Shown here one piece after another: positions 26,435-35,100 of a DNA stretch of 64,000 bases. The position numbers and the translations under genes are program-made. The DNA comes from Kosakonia quasisacchari (lineage in GTDB: Bacteria; Pseudomonadota; Gammaproteobacteria; Enterobacterales; Enterobacteriaceae): contig NZ_SJOP01000001.1 of NCBI RefSeq assembly GCF_004331415.1, positions 186,001 through 250,000 of the forward strand, in the 5' to 3' direction. The notes beneath the pieces were generated by a model. The model had not been told where the DNA came from. It did not search any database and worked only from the letters and a program-made list of their open reading frames with translations. Each line of letters begins with the position of its first letter. The first letter of the stretch is position 1.

Positions 26435-27733
26435 TTAGCGTGCGCTGATTCGCCAGATGGCGTTACCGGCGTCGTCGGCAATCAGCACACCGCCTTGTTT
26501 ATCCATCGCCAGCCCGACCGGTAGCCCGCGCACCTGTTTCTGGTCATCGGTAAGAAAACCGGTCACGACCGGCTGCGGTTGCCCAACCGGTTTGCCGTTC
26601 TCAAATTTCACCCACACCACCTGGTAGCCATTGAGCGGTGTGCGGTTCCAGCTTCCGTGCTCGCTGATAAACGCGCCGCCGCGATACTGCGGCATGTCGT
26701 CACCGGTATAGAACAACAAGCCAAGTGGGGCGACGTGTGAGCTAAGCGCGTAATCCGGCTTGATGGCCTGGGCCACTAAGTCCGGGCGTGGCGGCTTAAC
26801 GCGTTCGTCCACGTGCTGCCCAAAGTAGCTATACGGCCAGCCGTAAAAACCCTTCTCTTTTACCGAGGTCATATAGTCCGGCACCAGATCGGAACCAATT
26901 TCGTCGCGCTCGTTGACGATCGCCCATAACGCACCGCTTTCAGGCTCCCATTGCAACCCGGTTGGGTTACGCAGCCCGCTGGCATAAATGCGGCTCGCGC
27001 CGGTGGCGGCATCCACTTCCAGCACCGCCGCCCGGCGATATTCCGCGCCGATGCCGTTTTCGGTGATGTTGCTGTTAGAACCCACGCCTACATAGAGTTT
27101 GCTGCCGTCGGGGCTGGCGAGCAGGGATTTTGTCCAGTGATGGTTAATTGGCCCGCCGGGCAGTTCGGTGACAGTTTCTCCCGGTGCGCTGAGGGTGGTT
27201 TCCCCTTGCTGATACGGGAATTTCACCAGGCTGTCGGCGTTGGCGACCCACAAGGTATTACCAATCAACTGCATGCCAAACGGTGAGTGCAGATTTTCAA
27301 TAAACGTGTGTTTCTGCCATGTTCCTCCAGCGTTACGCAACAACGTGATGCGGTTGCCGCCGGGGCCGCCTTTGCCGGAGGCTTTTTGCACCAGGCCCAT
27401 AATCAGCTGTTTCGGGCGCGTGGTCGGTTTTTCCGGGGCATTGGCCTCGGCGACCAGAATGTCGTTATTCGGCAAAACGTACAGCTGGCGCGGATGCAGC
27501 AAACCATCCGCCACTTTTTCAATTTTTAACCCCGCTGGCACTTTGGGTGTTTCTCCCGCTTTCCACGCCACGCCTTTTGGCACCTGCATCGGCGGTAACA
27601 GGAAATTCTGCGCCTTAGGTAGCTCCGGCTCGGGGCCAACTTGCTTCATCGGGTCTACGTTTGCACCCTGATCGCAAGCGGTGAGCAGGGCGGCGAGTGC
27701 GGCAACTGTCAGTAAGCGATTACACATATTCAT
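26435..27733 (-). CDS. Sorbosone/glucose dehydrogenase-like lipoprotein (PQQ-type propeller)
   Basis: 432 residues from ATG 27733 with AGGA eight bases upstream; the longer frame to 27784 is unlikely. A lipobox LLTAC near residue 16 predicts an outer- or inner-membrane lipoprotein facing the periplasm. The body is a six-bladed propeller of the glucose/sorbosone dehydrogenase family: GLLHPRQLYVLPNNDILVAEA, SPFGMQLIGNTLWVAN, YASGLRNPTGLQWEPESGALWAIVNERDEIG, EHGSWNRTPLNGYQVVWV and GVLIADDAGNAIWRI. Such enzymes can use PQQ; cofactor and substrate are not shown here. A DUF2231-like membrane protein is encoded 10 bp upstream, so the pair is an operon. Confidence 0.83.
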   Translation of the reverse strand: MNMCNRLLTVAALAALLTACDQGANVDPMKQVGPEPELPKAQNFLLPPMQVPKGVAWKAGETPKVPAGLKIEKVADGLLHPRQLYVLPNNDILVAEANAPEKPTTRPKQLIMGLVQKASGKGGPGGNRITLLRNAGGTWQKHTFIENLHSPFGMQLIGNTLWVANADSLVKFPYQQGETTLSAPGETVTELPGGPINHHWTKSLLASPDGSKLYVGVGSNSNITENGIGAEYRRAAVLEVDAATGASRIYASGLRNPTGLQWEPESGALWAIVNERDEIGSDLVPDYMTSVKEKGFYGWPYSYFGQHVDERVKPPRPDLVAQAIKPDYALSSHVAPLGLLFYTGDDMPQYRGGAFISEHGSWNRTPLNGYQVVWVKFENGKPVGQPQPVVTGFLTDDQKQVRGLPVGLAMDKQGGVLIADDAGNAIWRISAR

Positions 27734-27743
27734 GGTTTTTTCC

Positions 27744-28163
27744 TTACTGGACACGAGTGCGCAGGGCGAGTTGAACATGGGCAATCAGCAGCAAAATCAC
27801 CACCGCCGTTGAGAGGAACACGCCAAGCGGCACCACCGCGTAAGCATCCCGGCTGTGCACAAAGGCGTTAAAAATCGCCAGCACAATAGCTACCAGCCAG
27901 AGCCAGAAATGGATTTTTTCCGCGTTCGTAACGCTATGCCGTTGCGTCACCCAAACCTGCACAAGGTTGATTAGCCGGGGAAGGATGGCAATCAACAGAC
28001 CGATAGCGATAAGCCAGCTTGCCGCGTCGGTCCACATGATTTGAAAGGTTTTGAGGTACAGAATATCGAAGACCCACGCCGCCACAAAAAAGCCGGTGGG
28101 TAGCGGGTTAAAGAGTTCGTAAAGCGCAAGCGTCGCGCGCGATGGCCCGGAGAGTGTTTGCAT
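27744..28163 (-). CDS. DUF2231-like membrane protein
   Basis: 139 residues from ATG 28163 (AGGA upstream). Four hydrophobic helices: TGFFVAAWVFDILYL, WLIAIGLLIAILPRLINLV, FWLWLVAIVLAIFNAFVHSRDA and LSTAVVILLLIAHVQLAL. The pattern PLPTGFFVAAWVFD...VHSRDAY fits DUF2231-type proteins that sit beside sorbosone-dehydrogenase-like genes. It may pass electrons from, or anchor, the downstream lipoprotein enzyme; that is inference. Confidence 0.72.
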   Translation of the reverse strand: MQTLSGPSRATLALYELFNPLPTGFFVAAWVFDILYLKTFQIMWTDAASWLIAIGLLIAILPRLINLVQVWVTQRHSVTNAEKIHFWLWLVAIVLAIFNAFVHSRDAYAVVPLGVFLSTAVVILLLIAHVQLALRTRVQ

Positions 28164-28348
28164 TGGTCTTTCCTTTTGGTGGAAACAAGCGGGATAAGCC
28201 ACAGGATCTGCTTGTTAAAGGGTAGACCGCTTACACAAAATTTAATTAATTTTGCTTATGTGTTGCATTTGTTCCATTCACGTCGCGCTATTCCTGCGTG
28301 TCTCAATTTCGCCTGGAAAATATTCACTTTACATTCTTTTATCGGTAA

Positions 28349-28363
28349 TGATAATCAGTATCA
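28349..28363. promoter_or_regulatory. Fur box upstream of TonB-dependent receptor
   Basis: TGATAATCAGTATCA fits the 7-1-7 Fur inverted repeat with one mismatch, 86 bp before the receptor start. Confidence 0.8.
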
Positions 28364-28449
28364 AAATGTTTCTTGTTGTTGTCATTTGATTTTGTTACGG
28401 AATGATCCCCGCAAAAAGTGGGGAATAATAAAAATTGAGGGTTGTTTAG

Positions 28450-30546
28450 ATGAGAATTTCCCCTTTGTACGGCGCGATGGCTCTGCTTTTCGCCTCGCCA
28501 CTTTATGCGCAGGACGCGAAAAATAGTGATGATGAACTGATTGTGACCGCCACCCGAACCGACGGTTCGCGTAATGATTCCCCGCAGGTCATCAAAGTCA
28601 TCAGTGAAAAAGAGATTGCCCAGCAACGGCAAATCACCTCCGATACCTCGCAGATCCTCAGCAATCTGCTGCCGTCGTTTTCGCCATCACGACAGAAAAT
28701 GTCCGGCAGTGGCGAAACGCTGCGCGGGCGCACGCCGCTGGTGATGATTGACGGCATACCGCAATCAAACCCGCTGCGCCCGACCGGGCGCGAAATGCAC
28801 ACCATCGACGCCTCAATGATCGAGCGCATTGAGGTGATCAAAGGGGCGAACGCCAGCAACGGCGTCGGCGCGACGGGCGGGGTGATCAACATCATCACCA
28901 AACGCGCGAAACCGGGCACCGTCAACCAGCACGTCAGCGTGGAAACCACCACGCCCACGGCGGAATTTGACCGCGATACGCTTTCCTATAAAACCAACTA
29001 CAGCATCAATGGCAGCGAAGAGTACATCGATTACCTGTTCGCACTGAGCTACGAAGATCAGGGGCTGTTCAAAGACGCCGATAACCATGCCATTGGCGTG
29101 GATAACACGCAGGGCGATTTGATGGATTCCCGCGCCTGGGATCTGCTGGCGAAAGTGGGTTACTGGCTGGATAACGATCAGCGCGTACAACTGAGCCTTA
29201 ACCGCTATCGACTGAAAAATAAAGATAACTATGTCAGCGTGCGAGGCGATCGCGATGACGGTGTATTAACAACTTCGAAGAAAGGTAACCCGCCAGGCAG
29301 CGCGCCGCACAATGATGTGTGGACGGTGGGTGCCACCTACGATAACTACAATCTGGCAGGCATGAAACTGACGGCGCTGGCCTATTATCAGCGTTATGAA
29401 GCGCTGTTCGGCGCAACCAATTCCTCGTCGTTCCAGGACCCGGCCATTGCTCCCATTGGCATGCTGTACGATCAGAGCCGTGCGTATACCGATAAGTACG
29501 GCAGCAAAATCGCGCTCACCAAAGATGATCTCTGGGATGACCGCATAAAAGCGACGGTGGGTTTCGATACCCTGTTTGATAACTCGAAACAGGATTTATG
29601 GGCCACCGGGCGCACCTACGTGCCGGAAATTAACTACACCGATCTGTCACCGTTCCTGCAACTGGAATACACGCCAGTTGAATCGGTGAAATTAAGCGGC
29701 GGCGTGCGCTATGAATACGCCCGGCTGAATATCGACAGCTATCAAACCGTGTGGGCCAACGACCGGGTAACCGTGGAAGGCGGCACGCCATCGTTCGACC
29801 AGACGCTGTATAACGCCGGTGTGGTCTGGACGCCGGTTGAACCGTTAAGCCTGTTCGCCAGCTACAGCGAAGGGTTTACCGTGCCGGATGTCGGGCGCGT
29901 GTTGCGCGGCATCGACACGCCGGGCATTAAACTGGATGACTACAACGGTCTGAAACCGATCGTCACCAAAAACAGCGAAATCGGTTTTCGCGTACAACAC
30001 GCGCCGTTTGATTTCGAAGCCAGTTACTACCAGTCCACCTCGAAGCTCGGCAGTCGCGTTGAGCTGGTCAACGACGCGTTTGTCGCCCGTCGCGAAAAGA
30101 CCGAGATTGACGGTGTGGAAGTGAGCGCCGGTTACAGCCCGAATGCCGATCACAAATTAACCTTGTCGTGGTCACACATGCGCGGCCGGTATGACAGCGA
30201 CGACAACGGCAGTCTAGATGCAAAACTCGATGGCTTAAACATCGCCCCCGATCGCATCATCGCCAGCTGGTCGGCAAACTGGAATGCGCAGTTGAGCACC
30301 TTCCTGCAAGCCAACTGGGCGCTCAGCAAGAAATTCGACGATGCGGAAAAAGACTTTTCCGGCTATGCGCTGGTGGATGCGGCGGTCGGCTACAAGCTGC
30401 CGTACGGGCAGGTGAGCCTTGGGATTTCTAACCTGCTGAATAAACAGTACATCACCTACTATTCGCAAAGCGCGTCTGTTGATCCGGATCGCTATTTCGC
30501 CGGGCGGGGTCGCACCGCGACGCTGGGCTACAGTCTCGATTTCTGA
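28450..30546 (+). CDS. TonB-dependent siderophore receptor (IutA-like)
   Basis: Outer-membrane ferric-siderophore receptor, 698 residues. Signal peptide ends at LYAQ; the TonB box DELIVTATR is at about 28-36. Plug domain: LRGRTPLVMIDGIPQSNPLRPTGREMHTIDASMIERIEVIKGANASNGVGATGGVINIITK. The beta-barrel follows and ends in GRTATLGYSLDF with a C-terminal phenylalanine. Layout and motifs most resemble the aerobactin receptor IutA, but identity is not high enough for me to name the ligand. First gene of a seven-gene iron cluster. Confidence 0.88.
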   Translation: MRISPLYGAMALLFASPLYAQDAKNSDDELIVTATRTDGSRNDSPQVIKVISEKEIAQQRQITSDTSQILSNLLPSFSPSRQKMSGSGETLRGRTPLVMIDGIPQSNPLRPTGREMHTIDASMIERIEVIKGANASNGVGATGGVINIITKRAKPGTVNQHVSVETTTPTAEFDRDTLSYKTNYSINGSEEYIDYLFALSYEDQGLFKDADNHAIGVDNTQGDLMDSRAWDLLAKVGYWLDNDQRVQLSLNRYRLKNKDNYVSVRGDRDDGVLTTSKKGNPPGSAPHNDVWTVGATYDNYNLAGMKLTALAYYQRYEALFGATNSSSFQDPAIAPIGMLYDQSRAYTDKYGSKIALTKDDLWDDRIKATVGFDTLFDNSKQDLWATGRTYVPEINYTDLSPFLQLEYTPVESVKLSGGVRYEYARLNIDSYQTVWANDRVTVEGGTPSFDQTLYNAGVVWTPVEPLSLFASYSEGFTVPDVGRVLRGIDTPGIKLDDYNGLKPIVTKNSEIGFRVQHAPFDFEASYYQSTSKLGSRVELVNDAFVARREKTEIDGVEVSAGYSPNADHKLTLSWSHMRGRYDSDDNGSLDAKLDGLNIAPDRIIASWSANWNAQLSTFLQANWALSKKFDDAEKDFSGYALVDAAVGYKLPYGQVSLGISNLLNKQYITYYSQSASVDPDRYFAGRGRTATLGYSLDF

Positions 30547-30551
30547 GTGTT

Positions 30552-30574
30552 ACCGCCCCGTTGAGCGGGGCGGT
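30552..30574 (+). terminator. Hairpin after the receptor gene
   Basis: ACCGCCCCG pairs with CGGGGCGGT around TTGAG, five bases after the receptor stop and nine before the next gene. It lacks a T-run, so it probably attenuates or stabilises rather than fully separating receptor and importer expression. Confidence 0.6.
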
Positions 30575-30582
30575 TTGAGTGG

Positions 30583-31491
30583 ATGATGAAAAACGAACTC
30601 GCTTTCTCTCTTTCGCGCCGACGCGGCTTGCAGGCGCTACTGTTGTGCAGTGTTTCACCCACGCTGTTTGCCAAACCCGGCGTGCCGCGCGCGGTTTCTC
30701 TGTTTCAGGGGGCAACCGACAGCCTGGCCGCGCTGGGTGTCACGCCCTGCGGCATTGTTGAATCCTGGGCGGAAAAACCAGTCTACCGCTATTTGCGCTC
30801 GCAGCTTTCCGGCGTGCCACAGCTGGGGCTGGAGACGCAGCCCGCGCTGGAAAAGATCGCGCTGCTGCAACCCGATATCATTTTTGCTTCCCGTTTTCGC
30901 CACCAGGATGTCGCGCCTTTAATGGCGAAAATCGCCCCTGTTACGCTGCTGGACGATGTTTTTGAATTCAAAAAAACGCTGACGGTAGTGGCGCAAAAAC
31001 TCGCCCTGACAAACACCGCCGCGCAACTGCTCCAGCGCTGGGATGCGCGTATCGCTGCGCTGCGCAGCCTGATGCAACAACGTTTTGCCGGGCAGCCAGC
31101 GCCGCAGGTGTCGGTGATTGAAGTGCGCCCTGACCACATTCGCAGCTATGTGGCGAACAGCTTTCCCGGCTCGGTGATGTCCGAAGTGGGATTTGCCTGG
31201 AACGCCCAGGCCCTGCAGGCGCACAGCGCGTCGTTGCGCTTTTCCAGCATGGAGAATATTCCGCTGCTGGATGCCGATCTGTTTTTTATTTTGCTGCGGG
31301 CCAACAGCCCGGCCATCATGCGCCAGTACCACACGCTAACGGCGCACCCACTGTGGCAGCAACTTCGCGCGGTGAAAACGCGGCAACTGTGGGAGGTGGA
31401 TAGCGTGCCGTGGAGCTTATCCGGCGGCATTCTTGGCGCTAACCAGATGCTCAGTGATGTCGAACAGGCGCTCAACCGGGGGCGCGTATGA
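30583..31491 (+). CDS. FhuD-like siderophore-binding protein with Tat-like signal
   Basis: 302-residue periplasmic binding protein (PF01497). Its N-terminus LSRRRGLQALLL followed by a hydrophobic stretch and LFA resembles a twin-arginine signal, as in E. coli FhuD. VTPCGIVESWAEKPVYRYLRSQL and LLQPDIIFASRFRHQDV follow the FhuD/FecB layout. With the IutA-like receptor and FhuF-like reductase, a hydroxamate siderophore is the best guess. Stop overlaps the permease ATG. Confidence 0.82.
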   Translation: MMKNELAFSLSRRRGLQALLLCSVSPTLFAKPGVPRAVSLFQGATDSLAALGVTPCGIVESWAEKPVYRYLRSQLSGVPQLGLETQPALEKIALLQPDIIFASRFRHQDVAPLMAKIAPVTLLDDVFEFKKTLTVVAQKLALTNTAAQLLQRWDARIAALRSLMQQRFAGQPAPQVSVIEVRPDHIRSYVANSFPGSVMSEVGFAWNAQALQAHSASLRFSSMENIPLLDADLFFILLRANSPAIMRQYHTLTAHPLWQQLRAVKTRQLWEVDSVPWSLSGGILGANQMLSDVEQALNRGRV

Positions 31492-32474
31492 GTGGGCGTT
31501 TTCTGCTCTGTGGCCTGCTGTTGCTGGCGCTGATGTTGCTCAGCATAATGACTGGCGCGCGGTTTTATTCATTCACCCAACTGACGCAGGCGCTGCTGCA
31601 TGCCGATCCCACCAGCGCGGTGGATATCATTATTCGCACCTCGCGTTTGCCGCGCACACTGCTGGCAGTTGGCGTGGGCGCGTTTCTCGCCGTGGCGGGC
31701 GCGTTGATGCAGGCATTGACCCGCAATCCGCTGGCCTCGCCGGGGCTGTTTGGTGTCAATGCGGGCGCGGCGCTGTTGATTGTGCTGGCGGGCAGTTTTT
31801 TTGCCATCGGCGATCCGTGGGTCACACTGCTGTTGGCTTTTAGTGGTGCGTGTGCCACCGGCACGCTGGTGTGGTTTGCCAGTAAAGTCAGTAACGGGCA
31901 GCTTAATCCGCTGCGGCTGGTGCTGGCGGGTGTGGCGATCACCGCGCTGTGCAATGCGTTTACCCAGGCCATTCTCGTTATCGATCAGGAAAGTCTCGAC
32001 ACCATGTTGTTCTGGCTGGCCGGTAGCCTGGCGGGCAACGATGCGCAGCACGTATACCCGATGTTGCTCCCCGGGGCGCTGCTGGTGGTTGCCGCCTGTT
32101 TTTTCGCCGGGCAGATGAACGTGCTCAACGCCGGAGAAGAGATTGCCCGTGGCCTGGGGCTAAACATCGCGCTGGTGCGACTGCTGGCGAGCATGCTGGT
32201 GGTGGGGCTGGCGGGATGCGCCGTGGCGCTGGCGGGAAATGTCGGCTTTGTCGGGCTGATGGTGCCGCATATGGCGCGCCAGTTATTTGGCAGCGACCTG
32301 CGCCAGACACTTCCGGCCTGCGCCTTGCTCGGTGCGTTACTGTTACTGGCCGCAGACATCGCGGCGCGCGTGGTGATTCTGCCGCAGGAGTTGCCGGTTG
32401 GCGTGATGACCGCACTGATGGGCGCGCCGTTTTTTATCCTGCTGGCACAACGTAGGGGGAACCATGCCGGATAG
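31488..32474 (+). CDS. Siderophore ABC transporter permease 1 (FecCD family)
   Basis: 328-residue permease with ATGA overlap to the binding protein. TSRLPRTLLAVGVGAFLAVAGALMQALTRNPLASPGLFGVNAGAALLIVL and GFVGLMVPHMARQLFGSDLRQ are standard FecCD stretches. Its C-terminus overlaps the start of the second permease by 11 bp. Confidence 0.88.
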   Translation: MSGRFLLCGLLLLALMLLSIMTGARFYSFTQLTQALLHADPTSAVDIIIRTSRLPRTLLAVGVGAFLAVAGALMQALTRNPLASPGLFGVNAGAALLIVLAGSFFAIGDPWVTLLLAFSGACATGTLVWFASKVSNGQLNPLRLVLAGVAITALCNAFTQAILVIDQESLDTMLFWLAGSLAGNDAQHVYPMLLPGALLVVAACFFAGQMNVLNAGEEIARGLGLNIALVRLLASMLVVGLAGCAVALAGNVGFVGLMVPHMARQLFGSDLRQTLPACALLGALLLLAADIAARVVILPQELPVGVMTALMGAPFFILLAQRRGNHAG

Positions 32475-33495
32475 CCAGCTTTTCCGCTGCGGGCCGTTTT
32501 CCCGCGACTACTCCCGGCGTTTACTACCGCTATTACTCGCTTGCTCGGCGATGACTTTGCTGGTCGCGCTGGTGGCATTGAGCACTGGCGATGTGGCGTT
32601 CTCGCTGCCGCAAACGCTTCGATTGCTGGTGCAGCCGGACGCAAGCACGCACAGTTTTATTCTGCATCAGTTGCGTTTGCCGCGCGTGGCGCTGGCGATG
32701 CTGGCAGGCGGCGGGCTGGGGCTTGCCGGGTTGATCATGCAAACGCTAGTGCGCAACCCTCTGGCATCGCCGGATACGCTCGGCGTAACCGCCGGGGCGA
32801 GTGCCGGTGCGTTGCTGTGGCTCTCCTTTTTCAGCCTGCAATATGGCAGCGCGCTCTTGCCGTATGCGGCGATGTGCGGCGCGGCCTGTGCCGTCGGGCT
32901 GATCTTTCTGCTTTCGTGGCGCAGAGGTCTGACGCCGTTGCGGCTGATCCTCACCGGTGTTGGCGTTTCAGCCCTGGCGGGTGCGGTGGTGACGCTGGTG
33001 CTGGTGTTCAGCCCGCTGACCACCACTTTTTCTGCCTGGGTATGGTTGAGCGGCAGCGTGTATGCCGCCACCTGGGACAAAGTGCTGCGCCTGCTGGCGG
33101 TGTATGCATGGGCGTTGCCGGTGCTGCTGTTTCTGACGCGCTATCTGAAAACCCTGCAACTGGACGACGTGCTTGCCATCGGCCTTGGCGTACGGGTGCA
33201 GCCGCTGCGGGTGCTGTTACTGCTAAGTTGTGTGGTGCTCTCCGGCGGGGCGATTGCGCAAGTAGGCGCGATGGCGTTTGTCGGGCTGATCGCGCCACAC
33301 CTGGCAAGGCTTGTGGTACGTCAGGGCTTTTTCGGTCAGGCGTTTGTCACCATTTGTAGCGCTGGCTGTATGGTGGTTATCGCCGACCTGTTCGCCAGAA
33401 CGCTATTTCGGCCTGCTGATTTACCGGCAGGGATTTTTGTGGCGCTGGCCGGTGCGCCGTTCTTTTTGTGGCTGCTGATTCGGCAGCGGACGTAA
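32464..33495 (+). CDS. Siderophore ABC transporter permease 2 (FecCD family)
   Basis: 343-residue permease, likely heterodimer partner of the preceding one. LRLPRVALAMLAGGGLGLAGLIMQTLVRNPLASPDTLGVTAGASAGAL and AMAFVGLIAPHLARLVVRQGF are present. The start ATG lies inside the previous gene, showing coupling. Confidence 0.88.
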   Translation: MPDSQLFRCGPFSRDYSRRLLPLLLACSAMTLLVALVALSTGDVAFSLPQTLRLLVQPDASTHSFILHQLRLPRVALAMLAGGGLGLAGLIMQTLVRNPLASPDTLGVTAGASAGALLWLSFFSLQYGSALLPYAAMCGAACAVGLIFLLSWRRGLTPLRLILTGVGVSALAGAVVTLVLVFSPLTTTFSAWVWLSGSVYAATWDKVLRLLAVYAWALPVLLFLTRYLKTLQLDDVLAIGLGVRVQPLRVLLLLSCVVLSGGAIAQVGAMAFVGLIAPHLARLVVRQGFFGQAFVTICSAGCMVVIADLFARTLFRPADLPAGIFVALAGAPFFLWLLIRQRT

Positions 33496-33510
33496 TCTGA
33501 TGGGGAAAAT

Positions 33511-34305
33511 GTGTCTCTCTCAACGCAAAAGCTGAGTGTCAGCTATCAACAGCGGCAGGTGATTAACGCGCTGGATTTAACTCTGCCTGGTGCGAAAGTC
33601 TCGGTGCTGATTGGCAGCAACGGCTGTGGCAAAAGCACGCTGCTCAAAGCCATGGCGCGCTTGCTGACGCCGCAATCTGGCACCGTTATTCTTGATGGTC
33701 TGGACATTCACGCTAGCAATACGGCGGAGATTGCCCGCAAGCTGGCCATTTTGCCGCAAACGCCTGTCGCGCCAGAAGGTATCACGGTGCGTCAGTTGGT
33801 GAGTCTGGGGCGTTTTCCTTATCAGAACTGGCTGCGCCAGTGGTCGCAAGAGGATGAGCAGCAGGTGAATGCCGCGCTGCGCCTGACAGGAACCGACGCG
33901 TTGCAGCATCGCCCGGTAGATGCGTTATCCGGCGGGCAGCGCCAGCGCGTGTGGATTGCCATGACGCTGGCGCAGGCCACGGATACACTCTTGCTGGACG
34001 AACCGACCACCTATCTCGATCTGGCACACCAAATTGAGATCCTCGAACTGTTGCGCCAGCTCAACCGACAGCAGGGCAAAACCATTGTGATGGTTTTGCA
34101 CGATCTCAACCTCGCCTGCCGTTATGCCGATCATCTCGTCGCTGTGCATGACGGGCGTGTTTATGCTGAGGGTGCGCCGCAGCAGATAATGACCGAAACG
34201 CTGGTCAATGACGTGTTTAACCTGCGCTGTCGCATCATCGACGATCCTTTTTTCCATACGCCGTTGTGCATTCCTTTTCCGGGAGCGTCAGATGCTGACG
34301 GTTGA
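33511..34305 (+). CDS. Siderophore ABC transporter ATP-binding protein (GTG start)
   Basis: 264-residue FhuC/FecE-type ATPase. GTG 33511 is the in-frame start, with GGGGA five bases upstream; the nearby ATG at 33509 is out of frame. Walker A GSNGCGKSTLLKAM, signature ALSGGQRQRVWIAMTLAQ, Walker B LLLDEPTTYLDLAHQ, H-loop VLHDLNLACRYADH. The last 14 bp overlap the FhuF-like gene. Confidence 0.9.
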   Translation: MSLSTQKLSVSYQQRQVINALDLTLPGAKVSVLIGSNGCGKSTLLKAMARLLTPQSGTVILDGLDIHASNTAEIARKLAILPQTPVAPEGITVRQLVSLGRFPYQNWLRQWSQEDEQQVNAALRLTGTDALQHRPVDALSGGQRQRVWIAMTLAQATDTLLLDEPTTYLDLAHQIEILELLRQLNRQQGKTIVMVLHDLNLACRYADHLVAVHDGRVYAEGAPQQIMTETLVNDVFNLRCRIIDDPFFHTPLCIPFPGASDADG

Positions 34306-35038
34306 CGAACGTTCGTATCTGCAACGCACTTTCCGTCTGCGTTCGCTGGCGCAAACCGACGTGCGCAGCGTACCGGCGCAGGCGATGTTGGATGCAAACA
34401 CCTGCCGCGCAGTATTACAACGGGTGATGCCGTTGATTGGCGCGCCGGATCTGGCGATTGCCGCGTCGCTGCTCGCCAAACGGCTGGCCTTCCTTGCGAC
34501 CGGGAATGTGCTGTACGCGATGAGCGTGTTTGATAAAGGCTTGCCGTTAAGCCTTTACGCCAGCCGACTGGAGTACGCGCACGACAACGGGCAGTGGAGC
34601 TCGTCGCTGCCGGTGGATGTCACGGTAACGCATTACCTTCCTGGTCAGCGCGACGCGTGGCGCGAAACGGTGGTTGGCGCGCTGTTTCGCGACTATTTAG
34701 CGCCGTTGTGGCAGAGCTTGGCGCGGGTAAGCGGCTTGCCGGAAGCCATTTTATGGGAAAACACCGCCGTGCGCGTTTACTCGCTCTATCAGGGGCGAAT
34801 GGAGGGGCTAAACGCCCAGCAGGCGCAGCGCCAGCAGGCGGATTTCGCCTGGCTGCTGGACGCGGCTGCACCACAACTGTTTGGTGCAGCCTGGAATCCG
34901 CTGAAGCGCTTTCGCCGACCGGCGCAAAAAGACGCGGCGGGCAAGATGGTGCGTTTTCGTCGCACCTGCTGTTTTTACTACAAGGCCTCAACGCCGGTGG
35001 CGTATTGCCACAACTGCCCGCTGTGCCGGGAGAAATAA
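34292..35038 (+). CDS. FhuF-like ferric siderophore reductase (2Fe-2S)
   Basis: 248-residue cytoplasmic protein from ATG 34292 (GGGAG upstream), overlapping the ATPase gene end. FhuF-family proteins reduce iron in imported hydroxamate siderophores. The C-terminus carries the 2Fe-2S ligands: Cys226-Cys227, Cys239 and Cys242, with an extra Cys245. The spacing CC-x11-C-x2-C is one residue longer than the CC-x10-C-x2-C I recall for E. coli FhuF. The start is shifted from the longer frame at 34208, which overlaps the ATPase coding region too far. Confidence 0.8.
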   Translation: MLTVDERSYLQRTFRLRSLAQTDVRSVPAQAMLDANTCRAVLQRVMPLIGAPDLAIAASLLAKRLAFLATGNVLYAMSVFDKGLPLSLYASRLEYAHDNGQWSSSLPVDVTVTHYLPGQRDAWRETVVGALFRDYLAPLWQSLARVSGLPEAILWENTAVRVYSLYQGRMEGLNAQQAQRQQADFAWLLDAAAPQLFGAAWNPLKRFRRPAQKDAAGKMVRFRRTCCFYYKASTPVAYCHNCPLCREK

Positions 35039-35100
35039 ATGACAGCACGCGTGGCGGTGATTAAGGTAGTGTCACCCTGCAAAATAACAACGGTCACGCC

